From positions 62,001 to 126,000 of the forward strand of contig CALMVZ010000026.1 in NCBI GenBank assembly GCA_937873155.1: a stretch of DNA of 64,000 nt, written 5' to 3'. Position 1 is the first letter of the stretch; each line of letters opens with the position of its first letter. The stretch is from an uncultured Bacteroidota bacterium (GTDB lineage: Bacteria; Bacteroidota; Bacteroidia; B-17B0; Aurantibacillaceae). The notes under the pieces are model-generated. The model worked only from the letters and a program-made list of their open reading frames with translations, had not been told where the DNA came from and did no database searches. The translations under genes were made by a program, and so were the position numbers. This document shows, one piece after another, positions 23,026-31,588 of this stretch.

Positions 23026-23161
23026 GAATCCCATAGGGATTCAATGTCGGTAATAAATCAGCTGACTTTGTTTTCCGCCGCTCGTCCCTGCATGCAGGGA
23101 CGAGCGGCGAGGGTTGGTGCGTTGGACTTGATGTTACCAACATATAGTCCCTACGGGACTA
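23026..23161. repeat. Composite palindromic REP-like repeat
   Basis: GAATCCC-ATA-GGGATTC (23026-23042) followed by CAATGTCGGTAA points right. TAGTCCC-TAC-GGGACTA (23145-23161), preceded in the other direction by ATATGTTGGTAA, points left. The two inverted units flank a perfect 34-bp palindrome at 23076-23109 (arms CGCCGCTCGTCCCTGCA). This is the structure of bacterial REP/BIME elements. Confidence 0.7.
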
Positions 23162-23189
23162 AGAACCGAAATGTAATTAAATGAAAAAA

Positions 23190-23975
23190 TTATTTCTTTT
23201 CAAACACCACAAAACAATAATCCCCAATCTCGCTATCGTACTTCTTCTTAACTGATTCAAATTTTCCCGAATCAATATCAGCGCGCAACTGTTTTAACCC
23301 TGCCTCAACTTCTTCTTTATTGGTTAGGAGAGCAAATGTGGAGATGCCTTTTCTTACATTTTGATTAAAATATAATTCAGGGTTGTGTTTCCCGGATTGG
23401 AGGAAGAGATCTTTTAGGTCTTCTTTTACAAAATAATTTTCCTGTTCAATGAAATGAAAACCCGCATCATGACTGCATTGTTTCAATTTATCAAGCGTAG
23501 GAAGGCCTAACGAAGATTCATAGATGATCTTTGGAAAATAATGCATGAGCCAATAATTTTGTGTTTGTTCAGGAAGAGAGGTAAAGAAGACGAGACGACT
23601 CTTTGGTTTTAATACACGGAATAATTCTTTGAACCCTTGTCCTACGTTTTTCCAGTGATGAAGCGTTAAACTTCCTAAGGCACCATCAAAACTTTCATCT
23701 TTGCAGGGGATGTTCTCGGCTGTTCCCTGTAACCAGTTAATTATTTTTGATTTTTGTCGGGCTTCATTCAACATCACTTCCGAAGGATCAACACCTGTAA
23801 ACTGCAATCCTTTTTTCTCTAAAACCGTTGTGTAATTTCCGGTTCCGCAGCCAATATCTAAATACTGTTTTCCTTTTTCTCCTCCCAACAATGCAAACAT
23901 CCGCTCTGATAAATAAGAATCCGCCTGACGAGTGCTGTTATAGCCGATGCCTATGTTGTTGTAGGAGGGTTGCAT
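23190..23975 (-). CDS. Class I SAM-dependent methyltransferase
   Basis: 261 residues with a standard Rossmann-type methyltransferase fold: motif I YLDIGCGTGNYT near residue 40, the acidic end of strand 2 in FTGVDPSEVML, and the post-motif region FDGALGSLTLHHWKNV. This is the Methyltransf_11 pattern shared by small-molecule methyltransferases such as UbiE and tocopherol enzymes; the substrate cannot be told. It ends 14 bp after the REP-like repeat and starts 16 bp after the stop codon of the TIR gene on the same strand, so the two may be co-transcribed. Confidence 0.85.
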   Translation of the reverse strand: MQPSYNNIGIGYNSTRQADSYLSERMFALLGGEKGKQYLDIGCGTGNYTTVLEKKGLQFTGVDPSEVMLNEARQKSKIINWLQGTAENIPCKDESFDGALGSLTLHHWKNVGQGFKELFRVLKPKSRLVFFTSLPEQTQNYWLMHYFPKIIYESSLGLPTLDKLKQCSHDAGFHFIEQENYFVKEDLKDLFLQSGKHNPELYFNQNVRKGISTFALLTNKEEVEAGLKQLRADIDSGKFESVKKKYDSEIGDYCFVVFEKK

Positions 23976-23991
23976 GGAATAAGTCTTTTAA

Positions 23992-24984
23992 TCAAACTTT
24001 ATGAATTCTAACGACTAATTTTATATATTCTGTAAACCAATATTCTGTTAATTCTTCGAGAGACTGAACTTGAGAATCTAATTCATAGTAAGAGTTTTCA
24101 GACATTATTTTGGGATAAAACAATGGGGCATCATCTGAAACAGGAATGACTTTTGACCAACCCCATATTTCATTTGGATTAAAATTGCAACGGTAATCTT
24201 GTGTAAAATAAATTAGATCTGTATTGCTTTTTTTTTCTTCGGAAATTGTAAAGCGCAAAATAAAACATTGCGAAGTATTACCATTATCTGAACCTATAAA
24301 AGAAATTGTAATGTATACTTTACCTAGATATAAAGTGTTTTCAAAAACCGAATCATTATTAAAACCTAAAGAAACATGATTCAAATAATGAAGATTTTCT
24401 ATAGCTTTTTGTACGTATGGAAGAAAGAGAGATTTAGATCTTCTAAATTCAGACATAACAAAATCGTATGATTCTTTCGTCACTAAACTCCTATAATGAG
24501 AATTTTTTTCATCTCGTCTTGTTCTTGCATCAATTAAATATTCTTCATAAGTTTTTGGTTCTAATTCGCCACCTTTTTCCTGTACTTTATATAGTATAAG
24601 GTCGGCTATATCTTTTGTTTCCATTTGTGAATTTATGTATTGCATGTATGGTGGATACCAAATAGGACTTGTTTTGTCTCTTTTTACTAACAAGCAAAAT
24701 TCTGGACCTTCGGCAAGAAAACGACTTTCTATAGCGGATTTTTCAATCCTAGTCCAGTGCGTTTCTCCATAACCTTCCCGATGAATTAACGCAATTATTC
24801 TTGCATCTTCTTTGAAGACTTTGGAAAAAATACTAATTCCATTTTTCCCCGTTAACTCTTTTTGATTATGGGGGTACAGAAAAATATTCAATTTATAATG
24901 ATTTAAAATCTCAAATAAATCTTTAGCAAAATCTAAATCTTCATGTTTTAAGGAAAACGCAATGTCGTATTTGTATTTTTTCAT
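23992..24984 (-). CDS. TIR-domain protein, candidate defence NADase
   Basis: 330 residues from the ATG at 24984 (a TTG at 24999 would add five but overlaps a terminator). Residues 1-125 form a TIR domain: KYDIAFSLKHEDLDFAKDLF (strand A and helix A), a BB-loop YPHNQKELTGKNG, ARIIALIHREGY, and the catalytic-site pattern W-T-R-I-E with Glu81. Bacterial TIR domains hydrolyse NAD+ or make signalling nucleotides in anti-phage systems. Residues 140-330 form a C-terminal domain I do not recognise, with many aromatic residues (WGWSKVIPVSDDAPLFYPK). It may sense infection or a partner. No Thoeris-type ThsA or other partner is adjacent; the methyltransferase is its only close neighbour. Confidence 0.75.
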   Translation of the reverse strand: MKKYKYDIAFSLKHEDLDFAKDLFEILNHYKLNIFLYPHNQKELTGKNGISIFSKVFKEDARIIALIHREGYGETHWTRIEKSAIESRFLAEGPEFCLLVKRDKTSPIWYPPYMQYINSQMETKDIADLILYKVQEKGGELEPKTYEEYLIDARTRRDEKNSHYRSLVTKESYDFVMSEFRRSKSLFLPYVQKAIENLHYLNHVSLGFNNDSVFENTLYLGKVYITISFIGSDNGNTSQCFILRFTISEEKKSNTDLIYFTQDYRCNFNPNEIWGWSKVIPVSDDAPLFYPKIMSENSYYELDSQVQSLEELTEYWFTEYIKLVVRIHKV

Positions 24985-24999
24985 AATTTCTTTCGACAA

Positions 25000-25031
25000 A
25001 AAAGCCCCTCAAGTTCTTGAGAGGCTTTTAT
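25000..25031 (-). terminator. Terminator downstream of nrdA
   Basis: Minus-strand RNA GCCUCUCAAG, AA and CUUGAGGGGC followed by six U. One pair is a U-G wobble only in this orientation, which fits termination of nrdA transcripts. It directly precedes the TIR gene. Confidence 0.8.
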
Positions 25032-25063
25032 ATTGAGTTTTTTGTTTTTCTTTTCTATCAATC

Positions 25064-25169
25064 AGTGGTTTCGACCACTTCGACGAGCTCAGTGACCGCA
25101 ACCACCGTCTTTTCAATCACGCGGTGCCTGAGCAGCCTGTGTGTTTTGCCTGTGCGAGTCGAAGGCACC
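25064..25169. repeat. Dispersed repeat cluster after nrdA
   Basis: AGTGGT-TTCG-ACCACT (25064-25079) is a perfect tetraloop hairpin. It overlaps CACTTCGACGAGCTCAGTGA at 25076, and the same block recurs at 60066. GGTGCCT (25123) and AGGCACC (25163) are inverted arms around GAGC and GAGTCGA fragments. This resembles the family of TTCGAC..GAGCTCAG intergenic repeats seen in many Bacteroidota. Confidence 0.6.
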
Positions 25170-25170
25170 A

Positions 25171-27591
25171 TTAAGATCCACACGCTTCACATGCATCCGG
25201 GTTATCCAGGGAGCAGGTGAGTTGTGCTTGTATCTCTTCTTCAGTTAAAATGTGTGTCTGGCCGCGTTCTACTAATAAAGCATCTTCGTTGCCTAATACT
25301 ACTACATTCGTTTTATCTAACGCGCCCTGGTCAACAGTGAACTTAATAGCATCAGCTGCAGCTTTAGTACGTAAGTAATACATTCCTGTTTTCAATCCTT
25401 TTTTCCAGGCGTAGAAGTGAGCTGAACTCATCTTCGCGAAGTTCGCATCCTGGATGAATAAATTCAAAGATTGTGATTGGTCAATGAATGCACCGCGGTC
25501 AGCAGCCATATCAATGATAGTACGTTGTTTAATTTCCCAAACAGTTTTGTAGATCTCTTTTATGTTAGCAGGTACTGCCGCGATATTTTGTACCGAACCG
25601 TTAGCTGCAATGATCTCATTTTTCAAATTATCATTCCAGATTCCTAACTTAACTAAGTCACGTAATAAATGTTTGTTCACTACAACGAACTCTCCGCTTA
25701 ATACACGGCGGGTGTAAATGTTGCTGGTGTATGGCTCAAAACATTCGTTGTTACCTAAGATCTGTGAAGTACTTGCAGTTGGCATTGGTGCTAACATTAA
25801 TGAGTTGCGTACGCCGTGCTTTTTAATTTCTTCACGTAACACATCCCACTCCCAGCGAGAGCTTGGCGTAACATTCCACATATCTTGCTGGAAAATACCC
25901 TGAGATATAGGAGAGCCGGGGAATGTTTCGTAAGGACCGTCAATTTTTGCTAAGTCTTTACTTGCAGTTAACGATGCGTAGTAAATAGTTTCAAAGATCT
26001 CGGTATTTAATTTTTTAGCCTCTTCGCTTTCGAAAGGGTAACGCATTAAAATAAATGCATCCGCTAAACCTTGTACACCTAAACCAATAGGACGGTGACG
26101 CATATTCGATTTGCGCGCTTCCGGGATCGGATAGTAGTTACGGTCGATGATCTTGTTTAAGTTCTTGGTTGCCGTATAGGTTACTTCAAATAATTTCTGG
26201 TGATCGAAAGTTCCTGTTTTCTCATCCACGAAACGAGGAAGAGCAAGGGACGCTAAATTACAAACCGCTACTTCATCAGCGCTTGTGTACTCTATGATCT
26301 CAGTACATAAGTTAGAAGATTTGATAGTACCCAAATTCTTTTGGTTCGATTTTGAGTTAGCCGCGTCTTTAAATAACATGTAAGGATTTCCGGTCTCAAT
26401 TTGTGAATTGATGATCTCAGCCCACAGGTCGCGTGCTTTAATTTGTTTACGGAATTTTCCTTCAGCTTCGTATTTAGTATATAGTTTTTCAAATTCTTCG
26501 CTGTGGCAATCGCTTAAGCCCGGGCATTCGTTCGGACACATTAAACTCCATTCGCCTTCTGCTTCTACACGTTTCATGAAAAGATCCGGGATCCAAAGTG
26601 CAGTGAAAAGATCACGTGCGCGCATTTCTTCTTTACCATGATTTTTACGGATATCTAAGAAATCAAAAATATCAGCATGCCATGGCTCTAAGTAAACAGC
26701 GATGGAACCTTTACGTTTTCCTCCGCCCTGGTCAACGTAACGTGCAGTTTCGTTGTACACTTTTAGCATCGGGATAATTCCGTTTGATGTACCGTTAGTT
26801 CCTTTAATGTAAGAACCTGTTGCGCGTACATTGTGAATGCTGATACCGATACCGCCTGCAGACTGAGAAATTTTAGCGCAGTTCTTTAATGTATCGTAAA
26901 TGCCATCGATGCTGTCTTCTTTCACTTGTAATAGGAAACAAGAACTCATTTGTGGTTTTGGTGTACCTGCATTGAATAAAGTAGGCGTAGCGTGTGTGAA
27001 CCAGCGCTCGCTCATTAAATTATAAGTTTCTATAGCAGCAGCAATGTCTTCTTTATGAATACCAACAGATACACGCATTAACATATGCTGTGGGCGTTCA
27101 GCAACCTGTCCGTACATTTTTAATAAGTAAGAGCGCTCTAAAGTTTTAAAACCAAAATAGTCGTAACCGAAATCACGGTCGTAAATAATAGAAGAGTCTA
27201 AAAGGTGTGCGTTCTTCTGAACGATCTCATATACATCATCAGCTATTAACTGGGCGCGTAAGTTTGTTTTAGGGTCGATGTAATTGAAAAGAGCTTCAAC
27301 TGTTTTAGAGAAAGACTTGATCGTATTCTTATGTAAGTTACTTACAGCGATACGGGATGCTAACTGGGCGTAATCGGGATGGCGTGATGTTAATCCCGCT
27401 GCAGTTTCCGCTGCAAGGTTATCCAGCTGACTGGTAGTTACACCATCAAATACCCCATCGATCACTTTTTTAGCGACCTGGATCGGATCTACATGTGTTG
27501 GTTCTAAGCCGTAGCTTAATTTTTGAATACGGGCAGTGATCTTATCGAATTTCACTGATTCCCTTGTGCCATCTCTTTTAATTACAAACAT
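25171..27591 (-). CDS. nrdA: Class Ia ribonucleoside-diphosphate reductase, alpha subunit
   Basis: 806 residues. It reduces ribonucleoside diphosphates to deoxyribonucleotides, with the radical supplied by the beta subunit. Residues 1-90 are an ATP-cone ([21 protein letters not shown]), so activity is regulated by ATP/dATP. The catalytic barrel contains the redox Cys in MSSCFLL, the SNLCTEI Cys, [15 protein letters not shown] near 615, and the C-terminal Cys pair CEACGS that accepts electrons from thioredoxin or glutaredoxin. Length and sequence are close to the eukaryotic-like NrdA of Bacteroidota. It lies downstream of nrdB on the same strand, with a 269-bp spacer between them. Confidence 0.97.
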   Translation of the reverse strand: MFVIKRDGTRESVKFDKITARIQKLSYGLEPTHVDPIQVAKKVIDGVFDGVTTSQLDNLAAETAAGLTSRHPDYAQLASRIAVSNLHKNTIKSFSKTVEALFNYIDPKTNLRAQLIADDVYEIVQKNAHLLDSSIIYDRDFGYDYFGFKTLERSYLLKMYGQVAERPQHMLMRVSVGIHKEDIAAAIETYNLMSERWFTHATPTLFNAGTPKPQMSSCFLLQVKEDSIDGIYDTLKNCAKISQSAGGIGISIHNVRATGSYIKGTNGTSNGIIPMLKVYNETARYVDQGGGKRKGSIAVYLEPWHADIFDFLDIRKNHGKEEMRARDLFTALWIPDLFMKRVEAEGEWSLMCPNECPGLSDCHSEEFEKLYTKYEAEGKFRKQIKARDLWAEIINSQIETGNPYMLFKDAANSKSNQKNLGTIKSSNLCTEIIEYTSADEVAVCNLASLALPRFVDEKTGTFDHQKLFEVTYTATKNLNKIIDRNYYPIPEARKSNMRHRPIGLGVQGLADAFILMRYPFESEEAKKLNTEIFETIYYASLTASKDLAKIDGPYETFPGSPISQGIFQQDMWNVTPSSRWEWDVLREEIKKHGVRNSLMLAPMPTASTSQILGNNECFEPYTSNIYTRRVLSGEFVVVNKHLLRDLVKLGIWNDNLKNEIIAANGSVQNIAAVPANIKEIYKTVWEIKQRTIIDMAADRGAFIDQSQSLNLFIQDANFAKMSSAHFYAWKKGLKTGMYYLRTKAAADAIKFTVDQGALDKTNVVVLGNEDALLVERGQTHILTEEEIQAQLTCSLDNPDACEACGS

Positions 27592-27860
27592 AACGCCATT
27601 TTGTTTTTAACCTCTTATACGATTTGAGTGTCGTATAGGAGTGAAGTTTTTTAAATTAGTTCCTTTTATTTAACTCTTTTTGGAAAGAACAAGTTATAAC
27701 CTTAATCCCCGTTTTTTCCCGGCCCGCGAAATCGTTATTAACAATTAAGCGGTTAATTATTTTAAATTTTCTGAGGCTAGAACTCCCATACCCGTTTTAC
27801 ACGAGTTTAAACATTGTTGTTCAATAGTTTAATCGGGAATTTTAGCCGACGAAGATCTGG
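27592..27860 (-). other. Spacer between nrdB and nrdA
   Basis: This 269-bp spacer is long for two subunits of one enzyme. It contains ATACGA/TCGTAT inverted arms 8 bases apart near 27617-27636 and several A/T-rich stretches, but no exact TAnnTTTG box on the minus strand that I could find and no open frame. A separate nrdA promoter or a processed leader is possible. Confidence 0.3.
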
Positions 27861-28832
27861 TTAAAAATCTTCGTCCAGCTTAAATACATTATTTTCCGCA
27901 TCCTTGCCCATAACGCCGGCCTTTTGGTATTCAGCCACACGTTTTTCGAAGAAATTGGTTTTCCCCTGTAACGAGATCATTTCCATGAAATCGAACGGGT
28001 TCGAAGCATTATAGAACTTGCTGCAGCCAAGCGCTACTAATAAGCGGTCGGCAACAAACTCTATATATTGGCACATCAGGTCAGCGTTCATACCAATTAA
28101 CTTAACCGGTATAGCGTCTGACACGAATTCTTTTTCAATTGCTACAGCGTCAGTGATAATTTTGGTCACTTGTTCCTTTGGCAATTGGTTTTTAATATAT
28201 TGTGTATATAATAAGCACGCGAAGTCACAATGTAAACCTTCGTCACGGCTTATTAACTCATTACTGAATGATAATCCCGGCATCAAACCTCTTTTCTTCA
28301 ACCAGAAGATAGAGCAGAATGAACCCGAGAAGAAAATTCCTTCAACCGCTGCAAAAGCAATTAAGCGCTCAGCAAAAGTTCCGTTATTGATCCATTTGAT
28401 AGCCCAGTCAGCTTTCTTACCCACACATGGTACGGTATCTACTGCATGGAACAATTTATCCTTTTCTACAGGGTCTTTAATATAAGTGTCTATTAATAAA
28501 GAATAGGTCTCAGAGTGGATGTTCTCCATCATTACCTGGAAACCATAGAAGCAACGTGCTTCAGGCGATTGCACTTCATTAAGGAAGTTGATCGCTAAGT
28601 TTTCATTCACTATACCATCACTAGCTGCAAAGAATGCCAATACGTGCTTAATAAAATGACGTTCATTGTCGTTTAATTTATTAGCCCAGTCAGTTTGATC
28701 AGAAGCTAAGTCAATTTCTTCAGCTGTCCAGAAACTGGCTTCAGCTTTTTTATACATTTCCCAAATGTCTTTGTGTTTGATCGGGAAAAGGACAAAGCGG
28801 TCTTTGTTTTCGGCGAGGATGGGTTCGGTCAT
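27861..28832 (-). CDS. nrdB: Class Ia ribonucleoside-diphosphate reductase, beta subunit
   Basis: 323 residues forming the di-iron/tyrosyl-radical subunit. The metal-site residues are visible: Asp in [12 protein letters not shown], the Glu-x-x-His in [12 protein letters not shown] with the radical-site Tyr three residues after the Glu, and the second pair around [13 protein letters not shown] and [10 protein letters not shown]. The sequence ([31 protein letters not shown]) is strikingly like the eukaryotic R2 type, as usual in Bacteroidota. The C-terminal tail that docks into NrdA ends VFKLDEDF. It starts the nrdBA unit, divergent from the DUF4349 gene. Confidence 0.96.
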   Translation of the reverse strand: MTEPILAENKDRFVLFPIKHKDIWEMYKKAEASFWTAEEIDLASDQTDWANKLNDNERHFIKHVLAFFAASDGIVNENLAINFLNEVQSPEARCFYGFQVMMENIHSETYSLLIDTYIKDPVEKDKLFHAVDTVPCVGKKADWAIKWINNGTFAERLIAFAAVEGIFFSGSFCSIFWLKKRGLMPGLSFSNELISRDEGLHCDFACLLYTQYIKNQLPKEQVTKIITDAVAIEKEFVSDAIPVKLIGMNADLMCQYIEFVADRLLVALGCSKFYNASNPFDFMEMISLQGKTNFFEKRVAEYQKAGVMGKDAENNVFKLDEDF

Positions 28833-29163
28833 AGTAACGTGTAGTATGTAAGGTTAATTAATAGTCTGTTTTATTCATTTTTAGTACATGCAAATATTGG
28901 AAATTAAGAACGTAAAAGCCCGACAAACAAATTAACAAGTTGGGCTACTTTTAAACATTATAAAATAGTTGGGAAAATGTTGAAAAACTCGGAAACCCGC
29001 GTCGTTACAGGGAAATAAAAAAAAGTAAAAAATTTATGGAGATTCTATTTTGATGTAAAGAATATTTTTTTAAGTACATTATGGAAACTTTGAAACAAGG
29101 ACATCTTAATATAAGTTAAAACGAAAATCAACAAAAGGTTACTAAATTTTAAAAAGGGTATAA
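28833..29163. other. 331-bp divergent spacer between nrdB and the DUF4349 gene
   Basis: No gene is seen. It must hold the promoters of both divergent genes. AGCCCGAC (28917-28924) and GTTGGGCT (28939-28946) form an 8-pair stem with one G-U pair in plus-strand RNA. The right half is very A-rich. No exact TAnnTTTG box or known riboswitch pattern was found by eye. Confidence 0.4.
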
Positions 29164-30069
29164 ATGATCAGAAAGCTTAAAACCAAACCTATGAGAACCA
29201 TTAATAAGACCTTAATAACGGCTACAGCCATTTTAATGATAGCCTGTGGTGGCGAAAGAATGGAAAAGAATGCCGAAGCGCCGGGGTATAATAATTATAT
29301 ATCAACAAACGATGATGTGTCAAAGGCAACAGGCGGTGATGAAGGTAAAGATCTGGAAGCTAGCAATCCAACTCAGGAAAATGACAAAACAGCCACAGCG
29401 CCGGTTCCGATGGAAAAAAAACTCATCAAAAATGGTGAGGTCGGATTCCAGGTTAGCAGCCTGTCAGCCACCAAACAAAAGATCGAAGCTGCATTAAAAG
29501 CGAATGGCGGTTATATCTCAAAAGAGAACAGTTATGATTACAGTAACAACCCAACCGATGAATTGATCGTGAGGGTTCCGGCCAAAGACTTCGATAAATT
29601 TTTGGCGGACGTATTAAATGGCGTAGAAAAAGTAGATTATAAGCGTGTTGATATTGAAGATGTGACCGAACAGTTCGTGGATATTGAAGCCAGATTAAAA
29701 ACAAAGCGCCAGTTAGAAGCGAAATATTCTGAGTTACTGACCAAGGCCACTAATATGGATGACATCTTAAAGATCAACAAAGAAATGGAGATCATCCGTG
29801 AGGATATTGAATCAGCAGAAGGGCGGTTGAAATATTTAAGTAACCAGGTTGGCTATAGTACTTTGAAAATTAATTACTACGAGCATAAAGCAACCTCGGG
29901 ATTTAACTTTGGCGGGAAATTAGGAAATGCTTTAAAAGATGGCTCGACCGGATTTTTATGGTTCTTAATTATAATGGTGCAATTATGGCCGCTTTGGTTA
30001 ATGGCCGGATTGATCTGGTGGTTTATTATATTTTTGATCAGAAGAAATAGAAAGAAAAAGCATTCGTAA
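29164..30069 (+). CDS. DUF4349 lipoprotein
   Basis: 301 residues. The signal region (TLITATAILMIACG) ends at a lipobox Cys, followed by a 60-residue disordered linker. The DUF4349 domain (KLIKNGEVGFQVSSL, then NGGYISKENSYDY, LIVRVPAKDFDKFLADV and VEKVDYKRVDIEDVTEQFVDIEARL) runs through a coiled coil (MDDILKINKEMEIIREDIESAEGRL) into a C-terminal membrane helix near 265-290 and a basic tail. The function of DUF4349 is unknown. An ATG at 29191 would give a more standard signal (MRTINK); the annotated ATG at 29164 is preceded by AAAAAGGG. The gene is monocistronic, followed by a MITE-like repeat. Confidence 0.87.
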   Translation: MIRKLKTKPMRTINKTLITATAILMIACGGERMEKNAEAPGYNNYISTNDDVSKATGGDEGKDLEASNPTQENDKTATAPVPMEKKLIKNGEVGFQVSSLSATKQKIEAALKANGGYISKENSYDYSNNPTDELIVRVPAKDFDKFLADVLNGVEKVDYKRVDIEDVTEQFVDIEARLKTKRQLEAKYSELLTKATNMDDILKINKEMEIIREDIESAEGRLKYLSNQVGYSTLKINYYEHKATSGFNFGGKLGNALKDGSTGFLWFLIIMVQLWPLWLMAGLIWWFIIFLIRRNRKKKHS

Positions 30070-30224
30070 AAAAACCCTCCCCGCAAGCGGTACTCCCCAC
30101 TGAAAAAGGGGCAGAAATTTTCTTGTTGCAAAATAAATTTATGTACACGAAATATTTTCTCCCCTTTTTCCAAGGGGAGAACGTCTGATATTCCGATTTA
30201 TCGGAATCAGGCGAGAGGGGTTTT
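30070..30224. repeat. MITE-like element with imperfect terminal inverted repeats
   Basis: The left arm (30070-30123) and right arm (30148-30224) are inverted: AAAACCCTCCCCGC against AAAACCCCTCTCGCC at the ends, then CTCCCCACTGAAAAAGGGG against CTCCCCTTGGAAAAAGGGG inside. The right arm carries an extra perfect hairpin ATTCCGAT-TT-ATCGGAAT (30190-30207). No coding frame lies inside. It could fold as a long hairpin and end both converging genes. Confidence 0.6.
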
Positions 30225-30244
30225 AACGACAAGCTGAATTGAAA

Positions 30245-30817
30245 CTAAACCTTACTCAACTTATAAGCCTTCACTAATTCATTGAACCACTCCTTACCAT
30301 ATTTGGTGATCAACGGATCTTTCAGGAATTGAAAAACAGGAACGTTTAATTTAGCGCCGCATTCGCAAGCAGGTTTGCAGATATTCCATTTATGATAATT
30401 AACAGCGTCGTAATTTTTGTGTTTGGTGATGCGGACAGGATATAAATAACAGGAGATCGGTTTTTTCCATTTCACTTTGCCTTCGTTATAAGCTTGTTCG
30501 ATAGCGCACTTCGCGATTTTCTTTTCATCGAAAAAAACAAAAGCACATTCAGCGCCTTCACTAACCAGTGTTGTTGTGTAATCACCATCGCTGTCTTTTA
30601 CCCAAGGACCATTTTTGTCAACAGCTTTAATTCCTTTTTTGGTCATGTACGGTTTTACTTTCTCAACAACACTTTCCAAAGTTTCTAATTCGTCTTCATC
30701 CAAAGGCGCACCACTGTCTCCGGCAACACAACATTCACCTTTACAGGCGTTGAGGTCGCACACGAATTTTTTTTCGAGGAGGTCTTCTGATACTAATGTA
30801 TTTTTGATCGCGATCAT
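30245..30817 (-). CDS. DUF3109 family Cys-rich protein
   Basis: 190 residues, cytosolic. Eleven cysteines include CDLNACKGECC near residue 20, CAFVFF, CAIEQA, SCYLYPVR and CKPACECGAKL, the pattern of DUF3109/YkgJ-like proteins thought to bind zinc or an Fe-S cluster. The GDSGAPLDEDELETLE segment after the first Cys cluster is also typical of the family. Its function is unknown. It is convergent with the DUF4349 gene and divergent from the permuted NlpC/P60 gene, 74 bp away. Confidence 0.85.
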   Translation of the reverse strand: MIAIKNTLVSEDLLEKKFVCDLNACKGECCVAGDSGAPLDEDELETLESVVEKVKPYMTKKGIKAVDKNGPWVKDSDGDYTTTLVSEGAECAFVFFDEKKIAKCAIEQAYNEGKVKWKKPISCYLYPVRITKHKNYDAVNYHKWNICKPACECGAKLNVPVFQFLKDPLITKYGKEWFNELVKAYKLSKV

Positions 30818-30891
30818 TTGGTGCGCAAATTTACGATTAAAAAAGCGCTTAATTTACGGCTGTTAAAATTTAAACTATAAATTTGTGATAA

Positions 30892-31518
30892 ATGCCGATT
30901 GAGATCATAACCGGCCTTAGTAATAAGGGATTCATTGAGAAATACGCTAAGCCGGGATGTATTGGTTTAGTGGGTGCAGATTCACCTATCGATAATTCCA
31001 TTAAGAAAATGCAGAAATACATTACTTCCGATGGCAAAAGCAGTTTATGGTCGCACGCATTTATTTACAGCAGTAAACGTCACGACGGGCATTGGTGGAT
31101 AATTGAATCAGATCTGGAGTTCCATACTAAACAAATAAAATTAGGCGTCCAGGAGAACCGTGCTGAAAAGTATTTTGATGAGAAACATTTTCCAAATTTG
31201 TCCATACTTGATCTTGGTTTGGATGAACAAAAACAAAACGTTGTGTTAGGTGAAGCGCTTCATTTGGTAAATGCAAGAACTGAATATTCCATCCGCGAAG
31301 TATTTGGTGCTCTATACACTTTACTAAAGAAAGAGAGCAGGGGCAGTGAGAATAAAATGGCCAGGGAAAATTCCTTGTTCTGTTCAGCAATGGTCCAACA
31401 TTGTTACTCTAAACTCGGGTTAGTTTTAGGCGAAGGCGTTTCTTTAAAACAATTAGCGCCTGAAGATATCGCCGCAACAAAAATTCCGCACACGCAATAC
31501 AGGATAATCAGAAAATAA
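30892..31518 (+). CDS. Permuted NlpC/P60-type papain-like protein (YiiX family)
   Basis: 208 residues without a signal peptide. The pattern SSLWSHAFIYS (catalytic His) comes first and ENSLFCSAMVQHCY (catalytic Cys) near residue 164 second, the circularly permuted order of the YiiX/YaeF-type NlpC/P60 proteins. PGCIGLVGADSPIDN at the start is the typical first strand. These enzymes hydrolyse amide or thioester bonds; some act on peptidoglycan or lipids. The lack of a signal peptide argues for a cytosolic substrate. It is monocistronic. Confidence 0.75.
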   Translation: MPIEIITGLSNKGFIEKYAKPGCIGLVGADSPIDNSIKKMQKYITSDGKSSLWSHAFIYSSKRHDGHWWIIESDLEFHTKQIKLGVQENRAEKYFDEKHFPNLSILDLGLDEQKQNVVLGEALHLVNARTEYSIREVFGALYTLLKKESRGSENKMARENSLFCSAMVQHCYSKLGLVLGEGVSLKQLAPEDIAATKIPHTQYRIIRK

Positions 31519-31558
31519 CAGAAAGTCACGCTGCCTGCCGGAGGCATTTACAGCATCT

Positions 31559-31588
31559 CAAAAAATCCCGATGCAATCAGGTTTTTTT
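31559..31588 (-). terminator. Possible terminator at the end of the TPR gene
   Basis: AAAAAATCCCGAT-GCA-ATCAGGTTTTTTT is an imperfect hairpin with A and T tracts on both sides, overlapping the stop codon of the TPR gene. One C-A mismatch weakens it. Confidence 0.4.

Noticed and set aside
27592-27860. Cobalamin or other riboswitch upstream of nrdA
   Set aside because: No conserved core of a known riboswitch could be seen, and class Ia enzymes are not normally under cobalamin control.
30838-30852. Extra AAGCGCTTAATT site near the DUF3109 gene start as part of the element's palindrome family
   Set aside because: A single site far outside the element; a palindrome of this size can occur by chance in a 40% GC genome.
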